Position numbers and translations under genes: made by a program | Shown: in pieces, positions 42,420 to 51,217 of the stretch | How the letters are laid out: each line of letters starts with the position of its first letter | Position numbering within the stretch: the stretch's first letter is position 1 | The notes under the pieces: generated by a model | Seen by the model: only the letters and a program-made list of their open reading frames with translations | Told to the model about the DNA's origin: nothing | The model's database searches: none | Assembly: GCF_002770725.1 (NCBI RefSeq) | Contig: NZ_NQVN01000001.1 | Coordinates: forward strand, 124,001-188,000 | DNA length: 64,000 nt | Origin: Pleomorphomonas carboxyditropha | GTDB lineage: Bacteria > Pseudomonadota > Alphaproteobacteria > Rhizobiales > Pleomorphomonadaceae | Reading direction: 5' to 3'

Positions 42420-44074
42420 CAACTAAGGTAGTCCAGCGAGCATATGCCCAGCGTCCGCGCATGATGGCTCCGTTGCTTGAATCCAGGTTCATGTCGAACA
42501 ACATTTCGAAGCGGTCGCTTGATCCCTTTAGAATCGGAAACGACAACAATAAGCGCGAGATCGGATGGACTGGTTCCAGTGCAGGTCCGAATGCGGCCAT
42601 GCTTCGCGGCATCGAGCAAGTCCGGGCGCGGTCGCACGAGGCAATTGCATCCGACGTCTATGCTCGCCGTCTTCTTTACAATTTTGTCTACAACACAGTT
42701 GATACGGGGATTAGGCCGCGCTCAAAGTTCAGGGATCTTCAAAGACTTTTCGAGGAGTGGACCGACGAGGCTGACTCGCGCGGACAGCTCGACTTCTATG
42801 GTCTTCAGCAGCTCGCCGCTGCGAGCATGTTTGAAGGCGGTGAGTCATTCACGCGGCTTAGGAGTCGTCGCGAAGGCGATATGGACACAGTGCCGTTGCA
42901 GCTCCAGGTCTGCGAAGCCGAACTCGTTCCGAGCAACAAGTCCGAACTCCTGCCGAACGGCAATTTGGTGATCGGCGGAATCGAGCGTGACGGAACTGAT
43001 TGGCCGGTCGCTTTCCATATGTATCGCGTCCATCCGTCGGATGTCGGAATTCCGACCCGTGATCCTGCGGCATCGACGTTGTTGTCGAGGGTTCCGGCGA
43101 CCGATGTCGTTCAGCTATTCAATCCGAGGAGACCCGGACAAGTTCGCGGCGAACCATGGCTTCGCCCGATCTTGATGAGGCTCCGCGACATCGACCGCTA
43201 CGACGATGCCGAGCGCGTCCGAAAAGCGGCCGCTGCTCATATCGGAACATGGATCAAGCCGCCCGGAGATCCAAAGGACAACGACACGATTAAAGATGCA
43301 TTTGGCGACGGCACGACATTCGAGGACATCTCGATTCAAGCTATGGAGCCAGGAGCGTGTCCCGTGCTTCCTCCAGGTTGGGAAGTCGAGAACTCACAGC
43401 CAGCGGACCTCGGAGGTCAGTACGAGCTCTATATGAGGCAGCAGCTGTCTGCGATTGCGATCGGCGTCGACGCGACATACGAACAAATTTCGATGGACTG
43501 GCGCGGAACCAATGATCGTACCTATCGCGCGTCAATGCTCGAATTCTCACGCGCAGTTCGGTCGTGGCAATGGCACCTTCTGGTGTTTCAATGGTGCCGT
43601 CCGATCTGGCGCCGGTTCGTTCTCGAAGCGGTGACGAGCGGCCGTTGGTCTTTGCCGGACGGCGTGACGCTTCGCGAAGCGATGCAGTGCGCATGGGACT
43701 GCCCTGTCAGAGGCTATATCAACCCGCTCCAGGAAGTTTCGGCATACGTTGCCGCGATCTCCGCGGGCATCACGAGCCGTGATCGGGCAGCGAACGAGCT
43801 GGGCAACGACGCCGAAGAGATCGATCTTGAGAACGCTCGCGGGAAAGCGCGCTCTGAAGCGGCAGGGCTCACATACACCGTCTACAATCCAGAAGCCGGA
43901 GCCGCAATGCTGTCCGCAGCTGCCGCCGTGAACGCCGCTTCGGATACGACAGACGTCGTCGACGAGCTCGCGAACACCGAAGAGGAGTCACTGCAATCGG
44001 CACTCGACAAAGTCCCGCCGCCGGCCGACCCAACGAATCCGCAGCCGGAGATTCCCGTCGAGGTCGATGCTTAG
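42416..44074 (+). CDS. Portal protein (lambda GpB family)
   Basis: The 552-residue portal forms the ring through which DNA enters. Family motifs include AIASDVYARRLLYNFVYNTV, GGESFTRLRSRREGD, VVQLFNPRRPGQVRGEPWLRP-type sequence, MDWRGTNDRTYRASMLEFSR and the C-terminal NPLQEVSAYVAAISAGITSR. The last 60 residues are acidic. Its stop overlaps the stop of the leftward gene by four bases. Confidence 0.93.
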   Translation: MTTKVVQRAYAQRPRMMAPLLESRFMSNNISKRSLDPFRIGNDNNKREIGWTGSSAGPNAAMLRGIEQVRARSHEAIASDVYARRLLYNFVYNTVDTGIRPRSKFRDLQRLFEEWTDEADSRGQLDFYGLQQLAAASMFEGGESFTRLRSRREGDMDTVPLQLQVCEAELVPSNKSELLPNGNLVIGGIERDGTDWPVAFHMYRVHPSDVGIPTRDPAASTLLSRVPATDVVQLFNPRRPGQVRGEPWLRPILMRLRDIDRYDDAERVRKAAAAHIGTWIKPPGDPKDNDTIKDAFGDGTTFEDISIQAMEPGACPVLPPGWEVENSQPADLGGQYELYMRQQLSAIAIGVDATYEQISMDWRGTNDRTYRASMLEFSRAVRSWQWHLLVFQWCRPIWRRFVLEAVTSGRWSLPDGVTLREAMQCAWDCPVRGYINPLQEVSAYVAAISAGITSRDRAANELGNDAEEIDLENARGKARSEAAGLTYTVYNPEAGAAMLSAAAAVNAASDTTDVVDELANTEEESLQSALDKVPPPADPTNPQPEIPVEVDA

Positions 44075-44574
44075 ATCGCCACCGGCCTCCAATCATCATC
44101 TCCGGCGTCGATCTCATACGCCGCGCGGATCGACGAGATCGGCATGTCGCCGATGTGGGCGGCTTCTATGTGTGGCATGCAACGACGTCCGTGCCCGTAG
44201 TCTTCGCACTCGGTCCAGACTGTCTCGCCGTCCTTAATTTGTGCGGCCTGCGCATCGCGGTCGATCTCCAGCCAAACGGCGTGTCCCCATGCCTCCGCAT
44301 GGGGGATGAAGGCCTCGGGCGATGACCAACGGCACCGCTCTCGATATGCCAGGATATCGAAGCCCAATGGGAAGTCGAAGAGGCTAAAACCGCCTATCGA
44401 CCGAACAAAAGGATAGTAATAAGGCCCGCGCCGTGTGCTCCACCGTTCTTTGTCTGGGATCTTCGGTTTAGCGCGAATAAACCCGTCGCGACGAATGGAC
44501 TGGAAGCGCTCGCGACTGGTGACATGCCAAAGGCGGCCCAGTAGCCGATTGGTAATGAACTCGTCACACCTCAT
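44071..44574 (-). CDS. ART-like protein of an accessory cassette, unknown
   Basis: A 167-residue protein. The start LWHVTSRERFQSIRRDGFIR resembles the first motif of DarT/ADP-ribosyltransferase-like proteins. The centre YYYPFVRSIGGFSLFDFPLG is conserved in a bacterial hypothetical family I have seen but cannot name. It is leftward within the head genes and lies 9 bases downstream of a DUF2971 gene. Enzyme activity is not proven by visible residues. Confidence 0.55.
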   Translation of the reverse strand: MRCDEFITNRLLGRLWHVTSRERFQSIRRDGFIRAKPKIPDKERWSTRRGPYYYPFVRSIGGFSLFDFPLGFDILAYRERCRWSSPEAFIPHAEAWGHAVWLEIDRDAQAAQIKDGETVWTECEDYGHGRRCMPHIEAAHIGDMPISSIRAAYEIDAGDDDWRPVAI

Positions 44575-44583
44575 CGCCGCTGC

Positions 44584-45561
44584 CTAGGTTCGAAGTGGAA
44601 TGTTCGATGGCTTGATAATCGACATTGCGTCGTCGACGCCAGCTCGGCTTAGTACCATTGAGATCGCATCCCAAACGACAAACGGAAACTGCGTAGGCCC
44701 TATAATAACTCCTGACAGCAACTGCGGAATATCTATTCCGACGATACCCAGATTTGGCTGAGACTGTAGAGGCATCTTGTAGACAGGCTGAGGAATTCCA
44801 TTCACACACTCGACGTCTACTTCTAAAACACCCTGCTCGTCGATGCCCTCGGTATGCATAATGCGCCATTCCTTCTCTTCGACGAACCCTGGATGTTTAG
44901 TGCACATCGCAATGGACCGAAGCAAAATGCAAAGGAACCCGTGAACCATTTCCCTGCCTTGTCTCTCAACGTAGTCCCTGTTCTGTGTTATATTTTTCGA
45001 TATCTCTATAAAGACATCGCGAAGCTCAATATCTGTGAAGTAATAAACAGGACTGCTGAAAGCGCCATACGAGGTAGTCACGCTATATAAGGGCATGGGA
45101 TTGATCACCAAGCCCACGCCAACCTGGTTCGACGTATAGGACCTCCACATAGACAGGCGGCCATGCTCAAGCTCGTTTGGAGCATGCTCCGACAAGCACG
45201 TAATGTACGTCTTGTTTGATAGCCTAAAAACGTTGTCATCAAACCACTTGATTGCGGCACCAGAGGTATCCGGGAAGACGGAGTCTACCGCGCGAAATAC
45301 AGCACGAAGACCTGACTCGGCTTCAGATTCGACCGGGGGGCGCAAAGATCGCTGCATGAGACTGATGCCGTGGTCGACTTCCGAGAAGTCGTTCATGCAC
45401 CGCAAGTTCCTCATCCAGACTTTCTTCTTTCCTATGATTTCGACTGCAGCGGCAGCGGACGTGTAATGAATTAGATTTGTTCCAGACGCCAGCAAAGCGT
45501 TCCGCCTGCGGGCCTCGTGCGGCAGGAAGATGTCACGCATCTTGAAAATATCTTCGTTCAT
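44584..45561 (-). CDS. DUF2971 family protein
   Basis: A 325-residue protein with DUF2971 features: LIHYTSAAAAVEIIGKKKVW, MRNLRCMNDFSEVDHG, then YITCLSEHAPNELEHGRLSM, WRSYTSNQVGVGLVI and the late EEKEWRIMHTE. DUF2971 proteins occur in phages, plasmids and defence islands and have no proven activity. ATG 45,561 follows GAGG; the longer frame from 45,609 lacks a ribosome site. It leads a two-gene leftward operon. Confidence 0.8.
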   Translation of the reverse strand: MNEDIFKMRDIFLPHEARRRNALLASGTNLIHYTSAAAAVEIIGKKKVWMRNLRCMNDFSEVDHGISLMQRSLRPPVESEAESGLRAVFRAVDSVFPDTSGAAIKWFDDNVFRLSNKTYITCLSEHAPNELEHGRLSMWRSYTSNQVGVGLVINPMPLYSVTTSYGAFSSPVYYFTDIELRDVFIEISKNITQNRDYVERQGREMVHGFLCILLRSIAMCTKHPGFVEEKEWRIMHTEGIDEQGVLEVDVECVNGIPQPVYKMPLQSQPNLGIVGIDIPQLLSGVIIGPTQFPFVVWDAISMVLSRAGVDDAMSIIKPSNIPLRT

Positions 45562-45737
45562 CTGAACAGCCTCACAGGTCAGTTGCGGAAACTGTACCCC
45601 CGGCATCATCCGCCGATAATCCGCAATCCAGAGTTATCAACCAGATCGCGATGGGCATGACGGTCACCTGGACTGCATGATCTGTTTCTCAACTGCCCGC
45701 GACGGGAGTTGCAGTGATCTCAACGTAGATCCACCCC

Positions 45738-45900
45738 ATCTCAAATCACGCGCACCTTAACTCAAATTGAGTTGTAGCCTGTGCTACATTTCCGGTTATA
45801 CCGTCCTCGCTGAAAATAGTATAACGCGACCCGTTGCGACGTATCCGACACAGATCTCAAATCGTGCGGACATCATCTCAAATTGAGTTGTAGCCGAGGC
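45738..45900. promoter_or_regulatory. Repeated palindromic operator region
   Basis: Two similar units start at 45,738 and 45,854 (offset 116). Each has ATCTCAAAT and then, 23 bases on, CTCAAATTGAGTTGTAGCC. CTCAAATTGAG is an 11-base palindrome (45,761 and 45,877). The region is the 370-base gap between the DUF2971 gene and the capsid protease gene, so it may control either or both. Confidence 0.7.
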
Positions 45901-45983
45901 TAATATTTTTTCCGTCGGCGCTATCGAATCTTGCAGCCGGCAGCCGCCTACTGATCTCGACCATTATTTTACCGAGGTCGACA

Positions 45984-47099
45984 GTGGCGGCAAAGCGCAA
46001 ACCAGCATTTGAAAAAGACGAGAAGCGGTCGTCCGGCCAGGCGATGCGGACCCGTGCTTTCGCTATGCCGCCGGTGACCGTCGCTCTGGAATCGAACTCG
46101 TTCTCATTCATCGTTGCCACCGAGACGCCCGTCCGGACGTGGATCCCAGATCCGTCTGGGCGAACTGACGAATACAATTGCCCGGTACTTGTTCAAGTCG
46201 ACGAGGTCCTGCCTGCGGCTGCGGTCGATCTGTCTCGCGCTCGCGGAATGCCTCTGCTCGACAGTCACGATTCTTGGTCGCTCGAATCCGTGCTCGGTCG
46301 TATCGACAGCATAGCGACAGGCCCGGTCGACGGCGTCGTCGGTGATTGCGTGCTCGCGTCAGCTACGTTGTCACCGCGTCATGCTGATCTCATGCCGGAT
46401 ATCTCCGGCGGTTTCCTGCCGAACATTTCGGCTGGCTACATCGTCACTGAGTATGAGCCGCTCATTCCGCAGCCGTCCGGTGTCCCGCTCGCCAGGGCGG
46501 CTTCGTGGATTCTGCTCGAAGCATCGCTCGTTCCGATCGGCGCGGATCCGAATGCCGCTGTCCGCGGCGAACGCGGTGAGTACCCGCTGCCCCGGTTCCG
46601 GGCCGCCGACACTGAAGCCATTCCAACAAACATGGAGAACACAATGACTCTCGAAGAGGCCCTTACGGCTGCTACCGATGCCGTCGCTGCCGGCGAACTA
46701 GCGGTCGCTGAACTCGTAACGACCGCTGGCGATACCGACGCGGCCGAGCTGACCGACGACATCAAGAAGCAGATTTCGGCGCTGTGCGCCAAGACCGGCG
46801 CCGATGATCCGTATGCCGCCAAGTCCGACGCTGCGGATGCCGCGACCGACGCGGCTCAGGAGTCCACGAAGGCCTCCGAAGAAGCCGACGTTCGGTCGCT
46901 CTCGAAGTCCGCACGTTCTCTCGGTCTCGGGTCGCTCGTCGACGATCTCCGCGCCATCGGAAACGGCATTCCGGAAATCCGGAGCGCGATCAGGGAAGCT
47001 CTCGTCAAGAGATCGAGTGCTGTCGAGACGTCGCCCGCTCCGAAGGCGCAGCCGGAGAAGCGCTCGATCGACCCTTACGCGTCTTACAACAAGCGCTAA
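45984..47099 (+). CDS. Prohead protease with C-terminal scaffold
   Basis: The 371-residue protein has an HK97-type prohead protease half: the likely catalytic His in MPLLDSHDSWSLESVLGRI, and the Ser in FLPNISAGYIV. A Pro/Ala pair region (GVPLARAASWILLEASLVPI) ends it at about residue 195. The C-terminal 150 residues are Ala/Asp/Glu-rich helices typical of scaffolds. The start is GTG 45,984 after GAGGT. It corresponds to lambda C with Nu3. Confidence 0.85.
   Translation: MAAKRKPAFEKDEKRSSGQAMRTRAFAMPPVTVALESNSFSFIVATETPVRTWIPDPSGRTDEYNCPVLVQVDEVLPAAAVDLSRARGMPLLDSHDSWSLESVLGRIDSIATGPVDGVVGDCVLASATLSPRHADLMPDISGGFLPNISAGYIVTEYEPLIPQPSGVPLARAASWILLEASLVPIGADPNAAVRGERGEYPLPRFRAADTEAIPTNMENTMTLEEALTAATDAVAAGELAVAELVTTAGDTDAAELTDDIKKQISALCAKTGADDPYAAKSDAADAATDAAQESTKASEEADVRSLSKSARSLGLGSLVDDLRAIGNGIPEIRSAIREALVKRSSAVETSPAPKAQPEKRSIDPYASYNKR
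46644..47099 (+). CDS. Nested scaffold protein (internal start)
   Basis: Inside the protease gene, in the same frame, GGAG (46,634-46,637) precedes ATG 46,644 by six bases. The product would be the 151-residue scaffold half alone (MTLEEALTAATDAV...). Lambda makes its Nu3 scaffold the same way from gene C. Expression is inferred from the ribosome site and the domain boundary. Confidence 0.6.
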   Translation: MTLEEALTAATDAVAAGELAVAELVTTAGDTDAAELTDDIKKQISALCAKTGADDPYAAKSDAADAATDAAQESTKASEEADVRSLSKSARSLGLGSLVDDLRAIGNGIPEIRSAIREALVKRSSAVETSPAPKAQPEKRSIDPYASYNKR

Positions 47100-47127
47100 T
47101 CCGCGCCGAACTAACAGGAGGAAACTA

Positions 47128-47460
47128 ATGGCTGTTTTTGTTGAGGGTCCGCGCAACGCGGAGTGGCTCCGTTCCGAGGCGAATGGTTCTCGTAGTCGAG
47201 ATGTTCTCGCGCTCGATCAGTCTGCTGATCTCTACATCACCGGAACGCTCGTTGATGTCGAGACCGGGGCGAGAGCAACCGCTGACAGCGCCAAACTGGC
47301 GATCGTCTATCTGACGACTGACGCAACGGCTGGTGCCGTCGACGCGACGGTGATCTCTCGCGACGCCGAAGTGACCGGCGATCTGCTCGTCAGACCTGCA
47401 GGCGTAACGCTGGCTGCCGCGACGGCCAAGCTCGACGCTGTTGGCATCATCGTCCGCTAA
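47128..47460 (+). CDS. Head decoration protein, gpD-like
   Basis: A 110-residue protein matching lambda gpD, the trimer that stabilises the expanded capsid: AEWLRSEANGSRSRDVLALD, LYITGTLVD, and the late LVRPAGVTLAAATAKLDAVG with GIIVR end. ATG 47,128 follows AGGAGG. It lies between protease and capsid genes exactly as in lambda. Confidence 0.9.
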   Translation: MAVFVEGPRNAEWLRSEANGSRSRDVLALDQSADLYITGTLVDVETGARATADSAKLAIVYLTTDATAGAVDATVISRDAEVTGDLLVRPAGVTLAAATAKLDAVGIIVR

Positions 47461-47508
47461 CAAAACCGAACATCCGCGAAAGCGGAAATAGAACAGAGAG
47501 GGAACAAA

Positions 47509-48504
47509 ATGACCGCTTTCGCAGACATCGTCAAGGATCCTGCATTCAGCTTGATGGAGCGCACGAACTCCATCATTGACACGCAGTACGTTCCGCACGA
47601 GATCAGCGACTGGCTGAACTGGGATACCGACGGTATTCCGTTTCGGTCAGTGTCGATCGAAGAGCAGAACGGTAGCATCAGCCTGATCGAAACGCAGCCG
47701 CTCAAGGCCCCGGCTCCGAAGATCGAGGGAGACAGCAGGGTAATCAGAACGCTGAACATTCCCAGGTACCCGGTCGAGGTGTCGGTTGACGCCGCCGAAG
47801 TTGATGGCGTCCGGAAAGTCGGGTCTGACAACGAGGTTGAATACGTTGTCGACCGCCTGAAGGCCAAGGAGCTGAAGGCTCGCAAGTCGCATGATGCGAC
47901 GCTTGAGTTCGCTCGTGCCGGCGCTGTGAGCGGACTCATCCGCGATAAGAACGGGGCCACGATCTACGATCTCTACAGCGAGCTCGGAGTTGCGCGCATC
48001 GACCGCACGATCGATTTCAGCAATTCGGCGACTGATATCGTCGATGAGCTGTCCGACATCAGAGCGCAGGCCGAAGACGAACTCGGCGGCTATCTGATAA
48101 ACGGGTGGATTTGGCTGCAGAGCGGTACCGTCAATAAGAAGACGACAACCCACAATTCAGTCCGCGAATCCTTTAAGTATTTCCAGACTTCGTTCGCGGC
48201 ATCTGACAAGACAAAGGGTTTTACGATCTGTGACGACATCCAGGTTCGGAACTATCGTAAGGGCAAGTTGAACGGTCAGTCGTTCATTGACGAAGGAGAC
48301 TCTTTCTTGCTTCCTCTTGTCGATGACTTCTATCACACGAGGTTTGCTCCGAGTCTTTCGTTCCCGAACACTCCGGGCCTCCCGCTGTACGTGATCCCCG
48401 GTGGCGTCGACAAATACGGCCAGGTCTTCGACGAACTCGTCGAAAGCCATCACATCTCGTGGATCTCTCGCCCCCGCGCGATCATCCGCATCCGCGCCGC
48501 CTGA
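47509..48504 (+). CDS. Major capsid protein, gpE-like
   Basis: The 331-residue capsid subunit belongs to the lambda gpE family. It starts TERTNSII-like (MERTNSIIDTQYVPHEISDW), has SVSIEEQNGSISLIETQPLK, and later GFTICDDIQVRNYRKGK and FVDEGDSF-like FIDEGDSFLLPL. The end, ESHHISWISRPRAIIRIRAA, is typical for the last strand. The ribosome site is AGAGGG. Confidence 0.92.
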   Translation: MTAFADIVKDPAFSLMERTNSIIDTQYVPHEISDWLNWDTDGIPFRSVSIEEQNGSISLIETQPLKAPAPKIEGDSRVIRTLNIPRYPVEVSVDAAEVDGVRKVGSDNEVEYVVDRLKAKELKARKSHDATLEFARAGAVSGLIRDKNGATIYDLYSELGVARIDRTIDFSNSATDIVDELSDIRAQAEDELGGYLINGWIWLQSGTVNKKTTTHNSVRESFKYFQTSFAASDKTKGFTICDDIQVRNYRKGKLNGQSFIDEGDSFLLPLVDDFYHTRFAPSLSFPNTPGLPLYVIPGGVDKYGQVFDELVESHHISWISRPRAIIRIRAA

Positions 48505-48599
48505 TCTCTCCACCTCCAGTCCACGGCGTCGCACCCGATGCCGTGGACTTCCTGACCCAGCCATACTGAAACCATTTCCCGACCCGGAGCAAGCCGCTA

Positions 48600-48908
48600 A
48601 TGAGAAACGTCAGAACAGCAATCGCGGCAAACGGTTCGCTCCCCGCCGCCCCGCTTCCGGATCACGGCGACGTCGCAAACATCGCGGTCACCTCCGCCGC
48701 AGCGACGACGCACACGGTCGGATCGGACACGCAGCTGATCGTCCTACATCCGGATTGCGCGATCTACGTCGCAGTTGGCACGGAAGTCGACGCCGAAGAC
48801 ATGGACCTCGCCGCGAACTCATATGCCGCCTACGCCGTCAAACCCGGCTCGACGATCGCGTTGAGAGCGGTCACTGGCGCCGGCAATGTCAAAATCATGG
48901 AGGCCTGA
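48600..48908 (+). CDS. Small phage structural-like protein, unknown
   Basis: A 102-residue beta-rich protein (NIAVTSAAATTHTVGSDTQL, CAIYVAVGTEVDAED, VKPGSTIALRAVTGAGNVKI). The shape suggests a head-decoration or jelly-roll surface protein. It follows the capsid gene by 95 bases and is followed two bases later by another structural gene. No family is recognised. Confidence 0.65.
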   Translation: MRNVRTAIAANGSLPAAPLPDHGDVANIAVTSAAATTHTVGSDTQLIVLHPDCAIYVAVGTEVDAEDMDLAANSYAAYAVKPGSTIALRAVTGAGNVKIMEA

Positions 48909-48910
48909 GC

Positions 48911-50188
48911 ATGACGATAGGTCTCGTTCCTAGCCTGCCGTCGAGCGCGAGCGCGCCAGTCCCAACGGGTCATGAACTCGCGACGGCTGATGTCGTGATC
49001 AATGCTGCTGACTACCCAACACTCAAAGAAGCGTTCGCCGCCGCGGCCGAGTGGCGGGGCTATATGAACGGCTTCATGTGTCGTCTCAATCTCGAAGCGA
49101 CGACCTACACCGAGGCCGACCGCGTCGACTTTCAAGCCGGATTCTTTCCCGAACTTGCGATCAACGGCGTCGTTGAACGGGACCCGGCGCTTGCCGCAGT
49201 CGTCATAGCGAAAGTCGGTGTGACGATTTCGCGCGACACAGCGGCCGAGGTCGGACTTCCAGAGTACGGACGCAACCGAGTGTTCGACGTCAAAATCGCG
49301 TTCAAGGACGACGCCGAGAACACTCTCGATTTCTCGAACTACTACACTGTCGGATCGCGTGTGACGCTCCGCGCTCCGTCGCTATCAATCCTGAACACGA
49401 GCCTGCCGCTTCACGCGCTAGTCGTCGCTCCGGGTGTAGTTCACGCAGTCGATGCGACCGGGGTAACTATCCGACATCTCGTCGATCAGTATATCGGCGA
49501 ACAGATCATGACGTCTCCGGCGGTAGCTATTCCTTTTTCTGTCGAAGACGAGGTCATGGGTCCGCCTCCATCTTTGAACAAATGGTTCACGGTCTTCGAC
49601 AACACGAGTGCCGAGAATTTCTACTCTGCGGCTCCGTGCGTTCGAATACACTCGGGATCAATCTACGGTATAGGCGGAGTTTGGTTCGATTTGAATCTAG
49701 ACGAGACTACGACGAACGGAAGACCTGCTTTCGAATTCAATGACATAACATTCAAGGCATACGGAGATTTTCCACTCGTTGCGTATTCGTCTGGAGAATA
49801 CGGCGCGAGTATAATGCACCCGATGCGCCTTCATCGTGTATATGCCGATCAAATCGATGTTATGCTTGAGAATATCACCGGCGCATATGTTACCGGCGCG
49901 TCTGATCTCGCGATTAGCATCAGCGGACTCTACAAGTCTTACGCTGTAGAGACGGATTCGTTTATACGAAATCTTAGCGGCATCGCGTTCGGCAACGACG
50001 GTGTGCTCGGTAATGGACCTGCGGTCATTCTCGTGAACGGCCAGATCTCCGGCAACAACGGCAATGCTGGAACCGCGAATGACATGGCACGGATATTCGC
50101 GATACCGCGACATGACGGCGTCGCGATGTCGTCGTGGCCCGCCGTCGGCGTCCCGGCTGCCACTGGTGCCGCGTTCTACAGTTACTGA
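48911..50188 (+). CDS. Beta-helix-like structural protein, unknown
   Basis: A 425-residue protein. The opening NAADYPTLKEAFAAAAEWRG resembles the start of pectate-lyase-like tailspikes. Many short hydrophobic/Asn-Gly turns follow (IHSGSIYGIGGVWFDLNL, GNGPAVILVNGQISGNNGNA), fitting a right-handed beta helix. Its location between capsid and connector genes suggests a head-attached fibre rather than a tailspike. It starts at ATG 48,911 just after the previous stop. Confidence 0.6.
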   Translation: MTIGLVPSLPSSASAPVPTGHELATADVVINAADYPTLKEAFAAAAEWRGYMNGFMCRLNLEATTYTEADRVDFQAGFFPELAINGVVERDPALAAVVIAKVGVTISRDTAAEVGLPEYGRNRVFDVKIAFKDDAENTLDFSNYYTVGSRVTLRAPSLSILNTSLPLHALVVAPGVVHAVDATGVTIRHLVDQYIGEQIMTSPAVAIPFSVEDEVMGPPPSLNKWFTVFDNTSAENFYSAAPCVRIHSGSIYGIGGVWFDLNLDETTTNGRPAFEFNDITFKAYGDFPLVAYSSGEYGASIMHPMRLHRVYADQIDVMLENITGAYVTGASDLAISISGLYKSYAVETDSFIRNLSGIAFGNDGVLGNGPAVILVNGQISGNNGNAGTANDMARIFAIPRHDGVAMSSWPAVGVPAATGAAFYSY

Positions 50189-50200
50189 ATGGAGGGACGA

Positions 50201-50392
50201 ATGCGGATCGTCATTGTCAAAGACGGCACGATAAAAATCGCGCACTTCGCCTCGCAAGAAGCCGAAGTCTTGCAGCTCTATGCGGACTGCGAAATCGGCC
50301 GCTACTCTGGCGTCGCAAAGCCTGGCTCCGAAATCGATCCCTCGAAGTACACGAAGCTCCGCGATCCGCTTATGCCCGGAGCGGCATCGTGA
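50201..50392 (+). CDS. Small phage protein in connector operon
   Basis: A 63-residue protein (MRIVIVKDGTIKIAHFASQE) with an N-terminal strand pair and a lysine-rich end. GGAGG precedes ATG 50,201. Its stop overlaps the GTG of the next gene. No family is recognised; position suggests a head-completion role. Confidence 0.65.
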   Translation: MRIVIVKDGTIKIAHFASQEAEVLQLYADCEIGRYSGVAKPGSEIDPSKYTKLRDPLMPGAAS

Positions 50393-50736
50393 CCGCGCGC
50401 ATTTTCCGTAGCATCTCTCGAATTCAGGAACGTGCCTTCGGCGAGCCAGTCGTCTGGACTCGTCACGACCGCCCCACCGAACCCAACACGATTTCGGCGA
50501 TTTTCAATCGTGACAGCGAACAGATCGACGCATCGGGATTCCGAGTAGTCGAGTACAATCCGACAATCCGAGTTCGGGAATCCGTTGCTCGGCAGTATGC
50601 GGCGGACCGCGAGGCAGATCATTTGTTCGAACGCGGCGATAAAATACTCGCCGAGAACGCGCTCTACACAATCGAATCTTGCAGCCGTCGGGATTACGGT
50701 ATGTTCGAGGTGCAATTGATTGTGGAGCAGGCGTAA
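50389..50736 (+). CDS. Head-tail connector protein, gpFII-like
   Basis: A 115-residue beta-rich protein (VVWTRHDRPTEPNTISAIFN, ASGFRVVEYNPTIRVRESVA, LAENALYTIESCSRRDYGMF). Length, fold hints and position after the capsid genes match the lambda FII/head-tail joining group. The start is a GTG overlapping the previous stop (GTGA). A copy of the GAATCTTGCAGCCG motif lies inside it at 50,674. Confidence 0.7.
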   Translation: MTARIFRSISRIQERAFGEPVVWTRHDRPTEPNTISAIFNRDSEQIDASGFRVVEYNPTIRVRESVARQYAADREADHLFERGDKILAENALYTIESCSRRDYGMFEVQLIVEQA

Positions 50737-51191
50737 TGGCTCATGCGCGGACACAGGTTCAGGATGCAGTGATTGCTCGGCTCAAGGCTGAGGTTCAGGC
50801 GCTGAACGGTGTGTTCGGAATGGGCAGATCGGCCCGAGCATTCGACAAGAGGGACCTGCCGGTTGGCCTCGTCGCTGTCGGCGACACGATCACGAACATC
50901 AGCTCAAGCATTCCGCGGAAGCAACGGCGAGATCTGTCAGTGCAGGTTCATTTGCTCGGCTCTGGCGACGACACGAACATCGACAACGTGCTGAACGATA
51001 TTTCGGTTGACGTCGAACGCGCGCTCGCAAACGAGGCCGACGTTATCGGATTCCGCGTGCTGTCGTGGCAGCACCAAGGCGGCACGCCTGGAACGTATGA
51101 ATCCGCTGAGGCTGTCTACGCGAGGTTGACGCTGATTTGGACGATGAGCGTCCTGACGACCGAGGGCAAACCGGACGAACTCGCTGCGTGA
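50736..51191 (+). CDS. Tail terminator-like protein (gpU-like)
   Basis: A 151-residue protein with an N-terminal helix TQVQDAVIARLKAEVQALNG, a strand SVQVHLLGSGDDTNIDNVLN and a later AEAVYARLTLIWTMSVLTTE. This is the usual pattern of gpU/tail-terminator proteins, which cap the tail tube. It overlaps the previous stop (TAATG) and precedes the tube gene. Confidence 0.75.
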   Translation: MAHARTQVQDAVIARLKAEVQALNGVFGMGRSARAFDKRDLPVGLVAVGDTITNISSSIPRKQRRDLSVQVHLLGSGDDTNIDNVLNDISVDVERALANEADVIGFRVLSWQHQGGTPGTYESAEAVYARLTLIWTMSVLTTEGKPDELAA

Positions 51192-51217
51192 ACATAACGC
51201 GAACAAAGGAGATCTAG

